DNA of 64,000 nt, from assembly GCA_051000755.1 (NCBI GenBank), contig JBPCNZ010000120.1, positions 1-64,000 on the forward strand. The letters are read 5' to 3'. The notes below the pieces were generated by a model. It did not search any database and was not told where the DNA came from. It was given only the letters and a program-made list of their open reading frames with translations. A program made the translations under genes and the position numbers. The stretch comes from JALZAH01 sp051000755. Its GTDB lineage: Bacteria > Actinomycetota > Acidimicrobiia > Acidimicrobiales > Palsa-688. Positions 24,112 through 32,823 of this stretch are shown here, in pieces (the first letter of the stretch is position 1; every line of letters begins with the position of its first letter).

Positions 24112-27100
24112 ATGGCGACGGCGGATATCTCCAATCCCATCCTCAACTGCCCCTACGACCCTCCTTCGGCGCACTTCGAGATCGGCCGGGAGGGCCCCAC
24201 GGGTGTGCTGCTGGCTGGTCGGCGCCCGAGCGAGTCGTTCATCCCGGTGCCGCCCGCCCGCAAGGGTCGGGGCGCCGAGCAGCAGGCTCTGAACTTTGAC
24301 CGCACCGGGGAGCGGCGAGAGCAGAACACGCTGATCAACGACGTCCGCCGTGAGGTGGAGCGGTGGCGGGCCAGCAATTGGAACGGGGTGACTCCCTACA
24401 CCCGCAAGCTTCTGGCCCATTGGGCGTCAGGACCACCGGACCGCGATGATCCTGTCCTGTTCTGTCAACGGGAGGCGGCGGAGACGGCGATCTTCCTGGC
24501 TGAGGTGGCCGGCCGGCGGGGTACGGCTGACTACCGGCGTCGGCTAGAGCCGGAGAATCTGGCGCACAACGATGGGCTGCCGAGGGTCGGTTTGAAGATG
24601 GCCACCGGGGCGGGCAAGACGGTGGTTATGGCGATGTTGATCGCCTGGCAGACCATCAACAAGGTGATGACCCCGGCCGACGCTCGTTTTGCCAAGCGGT
24701 TCTTGGTCGTGACGCCGGGTATCACCATCCGGGATCGGCTCGGGGTGCTGCATCCCGAGCGCGAGGACAACTACTACACCGAGCGGGATCTGGTGCCGGT
24801 CGACCTTTGGGAGGCCCTTCTCCAGGCTCAGGTGGAGATCGTCAACTATCACGCTTTCCTGCCTCGGGACGCCAAGGAGATCCGGGGTGTGGCCTCGAAC
24901 ACCCGCAAGCTGCTCCGGGGCGGGCGCCCGGAGATGTCTGACGCGTTCGAGGAGACGCCGGCGATGGTCGCCGCTCGGATCATGCGCGGCTTCGGCGCCG
25001 GAAAGGGCGAGATCGTCGTGTTCAACGACGAGGCCCATCACTGCTACCAGGACAAGCTGCTCGGCGGTGACGACAAGGCGGACAAGGAGGACCTCGAACG
25101 CAACCGTGACGCCCGGGTGTGGTTCCGGGGCCTGGTCGATCTGCGGCGCAAGACGGGCATCAAGGCGGTCTATGACCTGTCGGCCACGCCGTACTACCTG
25201 AAGGGGTCCGGCTACAACGAGGGATTCATCTTCCCGTGGGTGGTGAGCGACTTTTCGCTGATGGACGCCATCGAATCAGGGATCGTCAAGATCCCTCGCA
25301 CGCCGGTCGATGACGACGCCGCGGGCAAGGAGGTCGTCTACCTCAACCTGTGGGATCACATCGACCCTCCGCTACCGAAACGACGGACGACTAAGGAGCT
25401 CGGGTCAGGGCCGGCGGGGTGGGTCATGCCGGCCACGCTCGAAGGAGCGCTGCGCAGCCTGTACCGCAGCTACGAGGCCAACCATGCCCGCTACCAGGCC
25501 ACCCTGGCCGCTCAAGGAGAGCCGCCTCCCGTGCTCATCGTGGTATGCCCCAGCACCGTCGTGTCGAAGCTCGTCTTTGACTGGATCGCCGGCCGCAGCC
25601 TCGAAATGCCCGACGGCTCGACCCGCTTGGCAGACGGCAACCTGGGGCTGCTGAGCAACGTGACCGACGGCACCTGGGCCGTCCGGCCCCGGACCATCCT
25701 GGTCGACTCCGCCCAGTTGGAATCCCCCGACGCCATGGGGGCGGAATTCCGCAAAGATGCCGCCGCCGAGGTAGAAGCCTTCAAGCAGGCGTACCGGCTC
25801 CGCAACCCGGGGGCGGATGTCGACAAGGTGACCGACGCCGATCTGCTGCGCGAGGCGATGAACACGATCGGCAAGACAGGCAAGTTGGGCGAGCACATCC
25901 GCTGCGTGGTCTCGGTCGCAATGCTCACCGAGGGCTGGGACGCCAATACCGTCACCCACATCCTCGGTATCCGCCCGTTCCGCAGCCAGCTGCTCTGCGA
26001 GCAGGTCGTCGGTAGGGGCCTGCGCCGGCGCAGCTATGCCGTCAACCCCGACACTGGTCACTTCGAGCCCGAGTACGCCGAGATCTATGGGGTGCCGTTC
26101 GCGTTCATCCCCGGCGACTATCAGACCGCCAATGCCGCCGATCCCCGCCCGGCCATCGAGGTGAGAGCGGTCGAGGAACGATGGGATCTGGCTATCCGCT
26201 TCCCCAAGCTCGACGGCTACCGCATCGAGCTGGCCGACGAGCCCCTCCATGCGACATTCGACGCCGGCTCCGGGATGCACGTCGACTCCGAGGAGGTGGC
26301 CCTGTGGGTGGAGAGCGGGGGGATCGTCGGGCTCCGAACCGAGGGCGACCTCTCCGCGATCCGCGGAGCCCGCCGCCAGCGGATCGCGTTCGAGATCGCC
26401 AAGACGCTCGTCGAGCGCGAGGAGTTCTTCGCTGCCCACGGCGGGGTCGAACGCCCCTGGCTGTTCCCCCAGCTCGTCGACATCTGTGGTCGCTGGCTCG
26501 ACGAGTGCGTGACCACCGACCCGAACGTCACCATCGGCTATCTGCTCCTGGCCCAGCTGCGCGCCGTGGCCGCCGAGAAGGTCTACCGCTCCATCGTCCA
26601 CTACCCCACCGACCGCGCCCCGGTCCTGCTCCCCGTCATCCGCCGCTTCGACCCCGAGGGGTCGACCGACGACGTCCGCTTCGTGACGCGCAAGGTCGTC
26701 ATGGACCCCCCGCCGACCAAGTCGCAACTCAACCATGTCGTCCTCGACGGGGTGAGGGGCAACTCGTGGGAGGAAGGCCTTGCCCGGATGCTCGAGCATG
26801 ACCGCCGGGTCCACTCCTATGTGAAAAACGAACGCCTCGGCTTCACCATCCCTTACGTCCACGAGGGCCGTTCGCACGACTACATCCCCGACTTCCTGGT
26901 CCGCCTCGTGACCGACCCCGGCGACGTGGAGCGGACCCTGATCGTCGAGGTCTCCGGCAGCCGCAAATCCCCCGGCCCCACCGCAGCAAAGGCCGACACC
27001 GCACGCAACCAGTGGTGCGCGGCGACCAACAACTGGGGCGATCTCGGCCGGTGGGGCTACGTCGAGGTGCACAACCCCGCTACCGAACGGGCGGTGCTCG

Positions 27101-27156
27101 ACGCCGCCATCAAGGCGCTCTACGCCGACCAACCCATCATCGGGCTTCCGGCCTGA
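24112..27156 (+). CDS. Type III-like restriction enzyme, Res (helicase-nuclease) subunit
   Basis: 1014 residues. An SF2 helicase core: MATGAGKTVVMAML Walker A (~163-176), VVFNDEAHHCY (DEAH box, ~303-313), DLSATPYYLKG (motif III) and VVGRGLRRRSY (motif VI). The C-terminus has YVHEGRSHDYIPDFLVRL and, about 22 residues on, TLIVEVSGSRK, i.e. a PD-(D/E)xK nuclease in which the usual ExK is ExS. It resembles BPTD_3080-type Res proteins. With the Mod gene that starts in its stop codon (TGATG) it should translocate on DNA and cut unmodified sites. The altered ExK could reduce or alter cleavage; the nearby Lys may substitute. Confidence 0.85.
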   Translation: MATADISNPILNCPYDPPSAHFEIGREGPTGVLLAGRRPSESFIPVPPARKGRGAEQQALNFDRTGERREQNTLINDVRREVERWRASNWNGVTPYTRKLLAHWASGPPDRDDPVLFCQREAAETAIFLAEVAGRRGTADYRRRLEPENLAHNDGLPRVGLKMATGAGKTVVMAMLIAWQTINKVMTPADARFAKRFLVVTPGITIRDRLGVLHPEREDNYYTERDLVPVDLWEALLQAQVEIVNYHAFLPRDAKEIRGVASNTRKLLRGGRPEMSDAFEETPAMVAARIMRGFGAGKGEIVVFNDEAHHCYQDKLLGGDDKADKEDLERNRDARVWFRGLVDLRRKTGIKAVYDLSATPYYLKGSGYNEGFIFPWVVSDFSLMDAIESGIVKIPRTPVDDDAAGKEVVYLNLWDHIDPPLPKRRTTKELGSGPAGWVMPATLEGALRSLYRSYEANHARYQATLAAQGEPPPVLIVVCPSTVVSKLVFDWIAGRSLEMPDGSTRLADGNLGLLSNVTDGTWAVRPRTILVDSAQLESPDAMGAEFRKDAAAEVEAFKQAYRLRNPGADVDKVTDADLLREAMNTIGKTGKLGEHIRCVVSVAMLTEGWDANTVTHILGIRPFRSQLLCEQVVGRGLRRRSYAVNPDTGHFEPEYAEIYGVPFAFIPGDYQTANAADPRPAIEVRAVEERWDLAIRFPKLDGYRIELADEPLHATFDAGSGMHVDSEEVALWVESGGIVGLRTEGDLSAIRGARRQRIAFEIAKTLVEREEFFAAHGGVERPWLFPQLVDICGRWLDECVTTDPNVTIGYLLLAQLRAVAAEKVYRSIVHYPTDRAPVLLPVIRRFDPEGSTDDVRFVTRKVVMDPPPTKSQLNHVVLDGVRGNSWEEGLARMLEHDRRVHSYVKNERLGFTIPYVHEGRSHDYIPDFLVRLVTDPGDVERTLIVEVSGSRKSPGPTAAKADTARNQWCAATNNWGDLGRWGYVEVHNPATERAVLDAAIKALYADQPIIGLPA

Positions 27157-29858
27157 TGGCGAGGAGTCCCATGCCGCCACGCAAGAAGGCACCTGCCGGT
27201 CCGACAACGGTCGGAGCTATAACCCACGCCGACAAGCGGGCCAACCTGCCCACTGCCGACGCCCAGGATTTCGTGGACCCCGAGATCGAGCAACCCATCC
27301 CCCTGCGCTACCCCCGCGACACCACCCTCGACCCCCAACTGGTGTGGAAGGGAAAGGACGCACTAGACGGCGACGACCTCGTCGCCACCGCTCCCGCCAT
27401 CTACATCCAGGAGAAGATCGACCCTCGCGTGCTCGTCGAGAACCTACGGGACACGGCCGCCCGACCGCAGGACGAACCCGAGCTCACCCTCTTCGACACC
27501 TTCGACGGACTGGGCGAGCTCGACCTGGTCGACTTCTACCGCCACCAAGCCAACTGGTCCAACCGGATGATCCTCGGTGACTCGCTCAACGTCATGGCCA
27601 GCCTGGCCGAACGCGAGGCCCTGCGAGGCAAGGTCCAGATGATCTACATCGACCCCCCGTACGGCATCAAGTTCGGGTCCAACTGGCAGGTATCCGCCCG
27701 CAACCGCGACGTCAGGGACGGCAAGCTCGAAGACGCCACCCGAGAAGTTGAGCAGATCAAAGCCTTCCGCGACACCTGGGAGCTCGGCATCCACTCCTAC
27801 CTCTCCTACCTGCGGGACCGCCTCACGGTCGCCAAAGATCTCCTCACCGAGAGCGGGAGTGTGTTTGTCCAGATCGGCGACGAGAATGTCCACCTGGTCC
27901 GATCCCTCATGGACGAAGTCTTTGGGAGTGAGAACTTCGTAAGCCAGATCGCTTTTCGAACTACGAGCGGCCTGGGTGGGAAGTTATTACCAGGTTCCTT
28001 CGACTATATAGTGTGGTTCGGGCGTTCAAGAGACAATCTCAAATACCGGCAAGCTTATTTGGACAAGCGGGCTGGGGGCCAAGCCGTAGGGCAATACACA
28101 TGGCTGATGGACAAGACAGGTTTCAAGCGTAAGGCAACTCGAGAAGAACTGTTGAGCGGCTCCGCTGAAGGCTGGTTCTTCGCCGCCGATCAGTTGTCCA
28201 GCCAGCGGCCGGCGCAGGGTGCTGATCTCCGCAGCTTTCTCCTCGAAGGAATACGATATTCGCCGGCAGGTGGCGGAGTATTCAAGACCGATGAGGCTGG
28301 GCTAAAGCGGCTACACGTGGCCGGACGATTGCTAGGTATCGGAAAGAGCCTCCGCTATGTTCGTCTACTTGATGACTTTCCCGCCTACCCGATCGTGAAC
28401 TCTTGGGACGACACGATCACTTCAGGATTCTCAGATCCCAAGATCTACGTCGTACAAACAAATGTTAAGGTGATTCAACGCTGCATGTCGATGGCAACGG
28501 ACCCGGGTGACCTCGTGCTCGATCCCACCTGCGGCTCGGGCGCCACCGCATACGTGGCGGAGCAGTGGGGACGCCGGTGGATCACGATCGACACAAGTCG
28601 GGTGGCCCTGGCCCTGGCCCGTCAGCGGCTCATGGGGGGGCGATTCCCCTACTACTTGCTGGCCGACTCTCCCGACGGGCGGGCCAAGGAGGGCCAGTTG
28701 ACGGCGTCGCCTCTGCCACCGGCCGAGACTACCAACGACATCCGTCACGGTTTTGTCTACGAACGAGTGCAGCACATCACTCTCAAGTCGATCGCCAACA
28801 ACCCCGACATCGTCGAGGGGATGAGCCGGGCCGAGATCGACGAGGCGATCCGCCGGCACGCCGAGTTCGAGTTGCTCTACGACAAGCCCTACGAGGACAC
28901 CAGGAAGGTCCGGGTCGCCGGTCCATTCACCGTGGAGAGCCTGTCGCCTCACCGCTCCCTAGCGTTCGCAGGCAGCGCGGTGGACGGGACGGGTGCCAGC
29001 AGCTCTGCCGCCGCCGAGGACGCGCCATCGGGGGACGACACCTTCGAGGAGACGATCCTTGCCAACCTTCGCACGGCCGGTATCCAGAACGGGCGCAAGG
29101 GTGAGCGGCTGGCCTTCGACACCGTCGAGTCGTACGCCGCGGCTCATATCCAGGCCATCGGGGTGCGCGAGTACGCCGCGGAGGGCACGCCCGGTCGGGT
29201 GGGGATCACCATCGGCCCGCAGTACGGGACGGTCGGCCCGTCGTTCATTAAGGACGCCGCGAGGGAGGCGAACCGAGCGGGTGAGCTGGACCTGCTGTGT
29301 GTCCTGGCCTTTGCGTTCGACCCGGGCGTGCTAGGGACCGACGAGGACTACGTCACATCGGATGAGGGTTTCGCCAACGTTGCCGCCGAGCGGCGTCTGG
29401 GGCGGGTGCCGGTGCTGCTGGTGCGGATGAACGCCGACCTGGTGATGGGTGAGGAGCTGAAGAAGACGGGAGCCGGCAACCTGTTCACCGTCTTCGGCGA
29501 GCCCGACATCGAGATCAAGGCGGAGGGTGACGAGCTGCGGATGGTCCTTCGCGGTGTCGACGTGTACGACCCCAACACCGGGCAGATTCGCAGCAACGAC
29601 ACCGACCAGGTCGCCCTGTGGATGATCGACACGGCATACAACGAGGAGTCGTTCTTCGTTCGCCACTGCTACTTCACCGGCTCCCAGGACCCCTTCGCCC
29701 GCCTGAAGCGAGCCCTCAAGGCCGACATCGACGAGGAGGCCTGGGCGACGCTCTATCGCACCGAGTCACGGCCGTTCGCGAGGCCCGAGTCGGGCAAGGT
29801 CGCGGTGAAGGTCATCAACGACTACGGCGACGAGGTCATGAAGGTCTTCTCCGTCTGA
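27156..29858 (+). CDS. Type III-like DNA methyltransferase, Mod subunit
   Basis: 900 residues from ATG 27156, which shares bases with the Res stop codon; ATG 27171, preceded by GAGGAG, is an equally good start. Catalytic motif IV DPPYGIKF is at ~166 and the SAM motif I DPTCGSGATAYVAE at ~456, the permuted beta-class order of adenine-N6 methyltransferases. Residues 1-60 are a Lys/Pro-rich extension and 600-900 carry a long helical C-terminus with ANLRTAGIQNGRKGERLAF, probably for complex formation with Res. It protects self DNA and reads the target. The target cannot be derived. A lower-GC insert at about 27930-28470, the presumed target-recognition region, stands out from the rest. Confidence 0.87.
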   Translation: MARSPMPPRKKAPAGPTTVGAITHADKRANLPTADAQDFVDPEIEQPIPLRYPRDTTLDPQLVWKGKDALDGDDLVATAPAIYIQEKIDPRVLVENLRDTAARPQDEPELTLFDTFDGLGELDLVDFYRHQANWSNRMILGDSLNVMASLAEREALRGKVQMIYIDPPYGIKFGSNWQVSARNRDVRDGKLEDATREVEQIKAFRDTWELGIHSYLSYLRDRLTVAKDLLTESGSVFVQIGDENVHLVRSLMDEVFGSENFVSQIAFRTTSGLGGKLLPGSFDYIVWFGRSRDNLKYRQAYLDKRAGGQAVGQYTWLMDKTGFKRKATREELLSGSAEGWFFAADQLSSQRPAQGADLRSFLLEGIRYSPAGGGVFKTDEAGLKRLHVAGRLLGIGKSLRYVRLLDDFPAYPIVNSWDDTITSGFSDPKIYVVQTNVKVIQRCMSMATDPGDLVLDPTCGSGATAYVAEQWGRRWITIDTSRVALALARQRLMGGRFPYYLLADSPDGRAKEGQLTASPLPPAETTNDIRHGFVYERVQHITLKSIANNPDIVEGMSRAEIDEAIRRHAEFELLYDKPYEDTRKVRVAGPFTVESLSPHRSLAFAGSAVDGTGASSSAAAEDAPSGDDTFEETILANLRTAGIQNGRKGERLAFDTVESYAAAHIQAIGVREYAAEGTPGRVGITIGPQYGTVGPSFIKDAAREANRAGELDLLCVLAFAFDPGVLGTDEDYVTSDEGFANVAAERRLGRVPVLLVRMNADLVMGEELKKTGAGNLFTVFGEPDIEIKAEGDELRMVLRGVDVYDPNTGQIRSNDTDQVALWMIDTAYNEESFFVRHCYFTGSQDPFARLKRALKADIDEEAWATLYRTESRPFARPESGKVAVKVINDYGDEVMKVFSV

Positions 29859-29891
29859 GACGGGGATGTTGCTGCAGCGCGAAGCCGGCCT

Positions 29892-32657
29892 TCACGCTTG
29901 GGCTGAGGGGCAGATGGTGCGCACCTCGCAGCGCCGGCATCGCTTGCCCGGGTTGGGGGTGTAGTCGCGGGCCCGAATCCTGGACACGGCGACCGAGACA
30001 GTCTGCTCGGCGGCGGTCACCTCCCCGTTACCGACGGCGACGCGGTCTCGGCGCGCGGCCTTGAGGTCGTGAACGAAGGCAGCTCGCACATTGAGGCCCT
30101 CCCGCCGGCCGGCGTCGGCGTACACCTGGAGCTGGAGGGCGTGGTCGTCGAGCTCGCCGGAGGTGGAGGTCTTGTAATCGACGATGGCCAAGGCGGTGGG
30201 CACGCCGTCCTCGTGGTCCAAGATGACGTCGGCCCGACCGGCGATGACCACCCCGTCGAGGCGCAGTTCGAAGGGTCGTTCAGTCTCCCACACCCGGTGC
30301 AGGTCGTCGGGATGCTCCCTTGTGTAGGTGGCGACCAGGCGTCGCGCTGCGTCCTTGAGCTGCCGGTGGGCTGGTTTGCTGGCGGTGGGGAGGAAGAAGC
30401 TGTCGTCCAGGATGGCGTCGATCTCAGCAGGGCTTGGTACTTTCCCGGTGGCCTTAGTGGCCTCAGCCACGGCCCGCATGACGTGGTGGACCGCTTTGCC
30501 GTAGCCGAGCTCGGGGGCCAGTCGGGGCTGAAAACCGATCAGGTTGCGGAGGCGGAACGCCATCCCGCAGTCGAGGAAAGAGGCCAGCTCGCTGTAGGTG
30601 AGGGTGATCGGGTCGTCGTCGCCGTCGCCGCGGGCCGAGATCGCCGGGAGCCGGATTGCTTCGGGGGCGACGGTGAGATGGGCCAGCTCCCGGTGATAGG
30701 GGCTGGGACCGACCGTGTTCTTGGTGACCCGGTCGTGGCGGGAAATCGACAGCCAGTCCCGGGCCCGGGTCATGGCCACGTAGAACAGGCGGCGCTCATC
30801 AGCGTCGCTCCCCTCGTAACGGGCCGCCGCGAACCGGTCCCGAGGCACGAGCCAGTCCTGTTCCCTGCCGGTCTGGCGGGTCGGGAAACGCCCCGCAGTC
30901 ATCGACGGGACGAACACGACCGGCCACTCGAGCCCCTTGGCCCGATGCACGGTGGTCAGGTCGACGGCATCGAGGACGAAGTCGGCTTCCCCGTCGAAGC
31001 CTTCGTAGGCGCCCTGGGCGTAGTTGATGATGTGGATCCCGAGGTTGCGGTAGTACCAGGTGCCCCGGTCCTGGCCGCCGACCTGCTCACCCGGAACGTC
31101 ACCGTCGGGCCGGGCCCGGCGACGAACCGACTCGTAGTCGGCCAGCAGCGACGAGAACCGGGCCAGGGTCCCCAACCGGTTGAGCTCCAGCGGCTCCGTC
31201 AGATCCCAGGACCGAGCGTCGAGCTCGTCGGCCAGCCCGTACAGCTCGCCCACCAGATTCGCTTGCCGATCAGTTTTGGGAACGACCTCCTTCCATGCGC
31301 TCAGATACCGCCACAGGCGCCGGCCGTGCGCGTCGGAGAGCCGGAAGACCCGCCGGTAGTGGTCGGCCAACGCTGCGTCGGTGATCACCCGGCCCGGGCC
31401 GTAGGTGTCGCGCCACTCCAGGTCGGTGAGCCAGGCCACCGTGTGGCCCAATACGACCGCCTCGGGCTGGTCGAACAGACCAGAGCGGCCGCCGGGCTGG
31501 ACGGGGATGTCGAACGTGGAGAACGCGTCGACCAGACGCGGGTAGGCGGCCCGGCTGCGAACCAGCACCGCAATGTCGCGGTAGGCGACGCCGCTCTGGG
31601 CCAGCTCGTCGATGAACCCGGCGATCCAGCCCGCCTCGTCCGCCTCGGTCGGCACCGACCACACCACCACCTCCGGCGCAGGTCCGGCCGCTCCGCTTCG
31701 CGAGGCCAGCATCGTCTTGTCGATCCCGCCGGTGATCGTCGCCGAGAACCCGTTAGCCGTGTCGATGATCGTCGGACGGCTGCGCCGGTTGGTGGTGATC
31801 TCAAACGCGGTCACCCCCGGGTACCGGTCGGCGAAGCCGACGATGTTGGACACGTCCGAGCCGCGCCACTGGTAGATGGCCTGATGGTCGTCGCCGACCA
31901 CGCACAGCTCCACGCCCGGGCCGACCAGCAGACCGATCAGGCGCTCCTGGGCCGGGTTGACGTCCTGGTACTCATCGACGATCAGATGACGCAGACGGGC
32001 ATGGACCTCGCCGGCAAGCGCAGGGAGCTCCAGCTCACGGATCGCCCGGACGACCTGCTGGCCGTAGGTCAACAAGCGGTAACGGTCCAGGGTCTCGTAG
32101 TACGAGCCCAGGATCCCCCCCAGCGGGTCGGTCAGCGACGCCGGGTCGAGCAGTTCGTTCTCCACCACATCCAACGCCGAGCGGAACGCCCGGATCGATG
32201 CGAACAGCCGGTTGGACGAGTCAAGCTGGCGTATCTCCAAACGCTTGGCCTCCCGGGACAGGAAGGCGGTGAGCTGGTTGTCGTCGAGCACGTCATAGGT
32301 CTCATAGCGGGGGACCCGCTGCTGCAGGAACCGGAAGCAGTACCCGTGGATGGTCCCCACATACAACCCGCCCAGCCGGTCCAGGGAGGCCGTTCCCAAC
32401 CTGGCCTCCACCCGCCGGGCGATCCGGTTGCCCAGCTCCTCCGCCGCCCGCTTGGTGAACGTGAAGGCCACGATCCCGTCTGGATCGACGCCCTCGGCCA
32501 ACAGGTCGGCCACCCTCTGAGATACCACTTCTGTCTTGCCCGAACCGGCCGCCGCGATGATCTGGACATGGCTCCCCCGGTGCCTGACCGCATCAAGGGC
32601 AGGCCCCTCCAGTTGCGGTCCCGCCAGGCTCTCCCGCGCCATACCCACCCTCGCCAC
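29892..32657 (-). CDS. UvrD-type helicase with C-terminal RecB/Cas4-like Fe-S nuclease
   Basis: 921 residues. SF1 helicase motifs: IIAAAGSGKTEVV (Walker A, ~33-45), IVDEYQDVNPAQ, VVGDDHQAIYQWRG, TTVHRAKGLEWPVV and RRLFYVAMTRARDWL. The last ~270 residues are a PD-(D/E)xK domain: YGKAVHHVM, IAGRADVIL and AIVDYKTSTSG (D...DxK). A Cys in FLDCGMAFR and three in RCRRCEVRTICP form the four-Cys iron-sulfur cluster of AddB/Cas4-type nucleases. The protein should unwind and degrade DNA ends. It converges with the Mod gene (34 bp apart) and is probably part of the same defence island, either as its end-processing nuclease or as a stand-alone antiphage helicase. Confidence 0.88.
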   Translation of the reverse strand: MARVGMARESLAGPQLEGPALDAVRHRGSHVQIIAAAGSGKTEVVSQRVADLLAEGVDPDGIVAFTFTKRAAEELGNRIARRVEARLGTASLDRLGGLYVGTIHGYCFRFLQQRVPRYETYDVLDDNQLTAFLSREAKRLEIRQLDSSNRLFASIRAFRSALDVVENELLDPASLTDPLGGILGSYYETLDRYRLLTYGQQVVRAIRELELPALAGEVHARLRHLIVDEYQDVNPAQERLIGLLVGPGVELCVVGDDHQAIYQWRGSDVSNIVGFADRYPGVTAFEITTNRRSRPTIIDTANGFSATITGGIDKTMLASRSGAAGPAPEVVVWSVPTEADEAGWIAGFIDELAQSGVAYRDIAVLVRSRAAYPRLVDAFSTFDIPVQPGGRSGLFDQPEAVVLGHTVAWLTDLEWRDTYGPGRVITDAALADHYRRVFRLSDAHGRRLWRYLSAWKEVVPKTDRQANLVGELYGLADELDARSWDLTEPLELNRLGTLARFSSLLADYESVRRRARPDGDVPGEQVGGQDRGTWYYRNLGIHIINYAQGAYEGFDGEADFVLDAVDLTTVHRAKGLEWPVVFVPSMTAGRFPTRQTGREQDWLVPRDRFAAARYEGSDADERRLFYVAMTRARDWLSISRHDRVTKNTVGPSPYHRELAHLTVAPEAIRLPAISARGDGDDDPITLTYSELASFLDCGMAFRLRNLIGFQPRLAPELGYGKAVHHVMRAVAEATKATGKVPSPAEIDAILDDSFFLPTASKPAHRQLKDAARRLVATYTREHPDDLHRVWETERPFELRLDGVVIAGRADVILDHEDGVPTALAIVDYKTSTSGELDDHALQLQVYADAGRREGLNVRAAFVHDLKAARRDRVAVGNGEVTAAEQTVSVAVSRIRARDYTPNPGKRCRRCEVRTICPSAQA

Positions 32658-32823
32658 TGTAGGGAGGACACGACTCCCTCGCCTGCCCGGTCCACCCTAA
32701 TGCCAGGTGAGCAGCTCCGCCTTCCCCGGCACCGCGGTCGCAATGCGGTTACGCGTCTCGCCGGTCAATGAATGCAACAGTTGTTATCGACCGGCCCGGG
32801 CCCTACCGGCCATTAGACGGCTC

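Noticed and set aside
25405..27207. 600-residue open frame opposite Res
   Set aside because: Antisense shadow of the Res gene.
30069..32771. 900-residue open frame on the plus strand
   Set aside because: It is the antisense of the intact UvrD-nuclease gene and has no recognisable motif; open only because of high GC.
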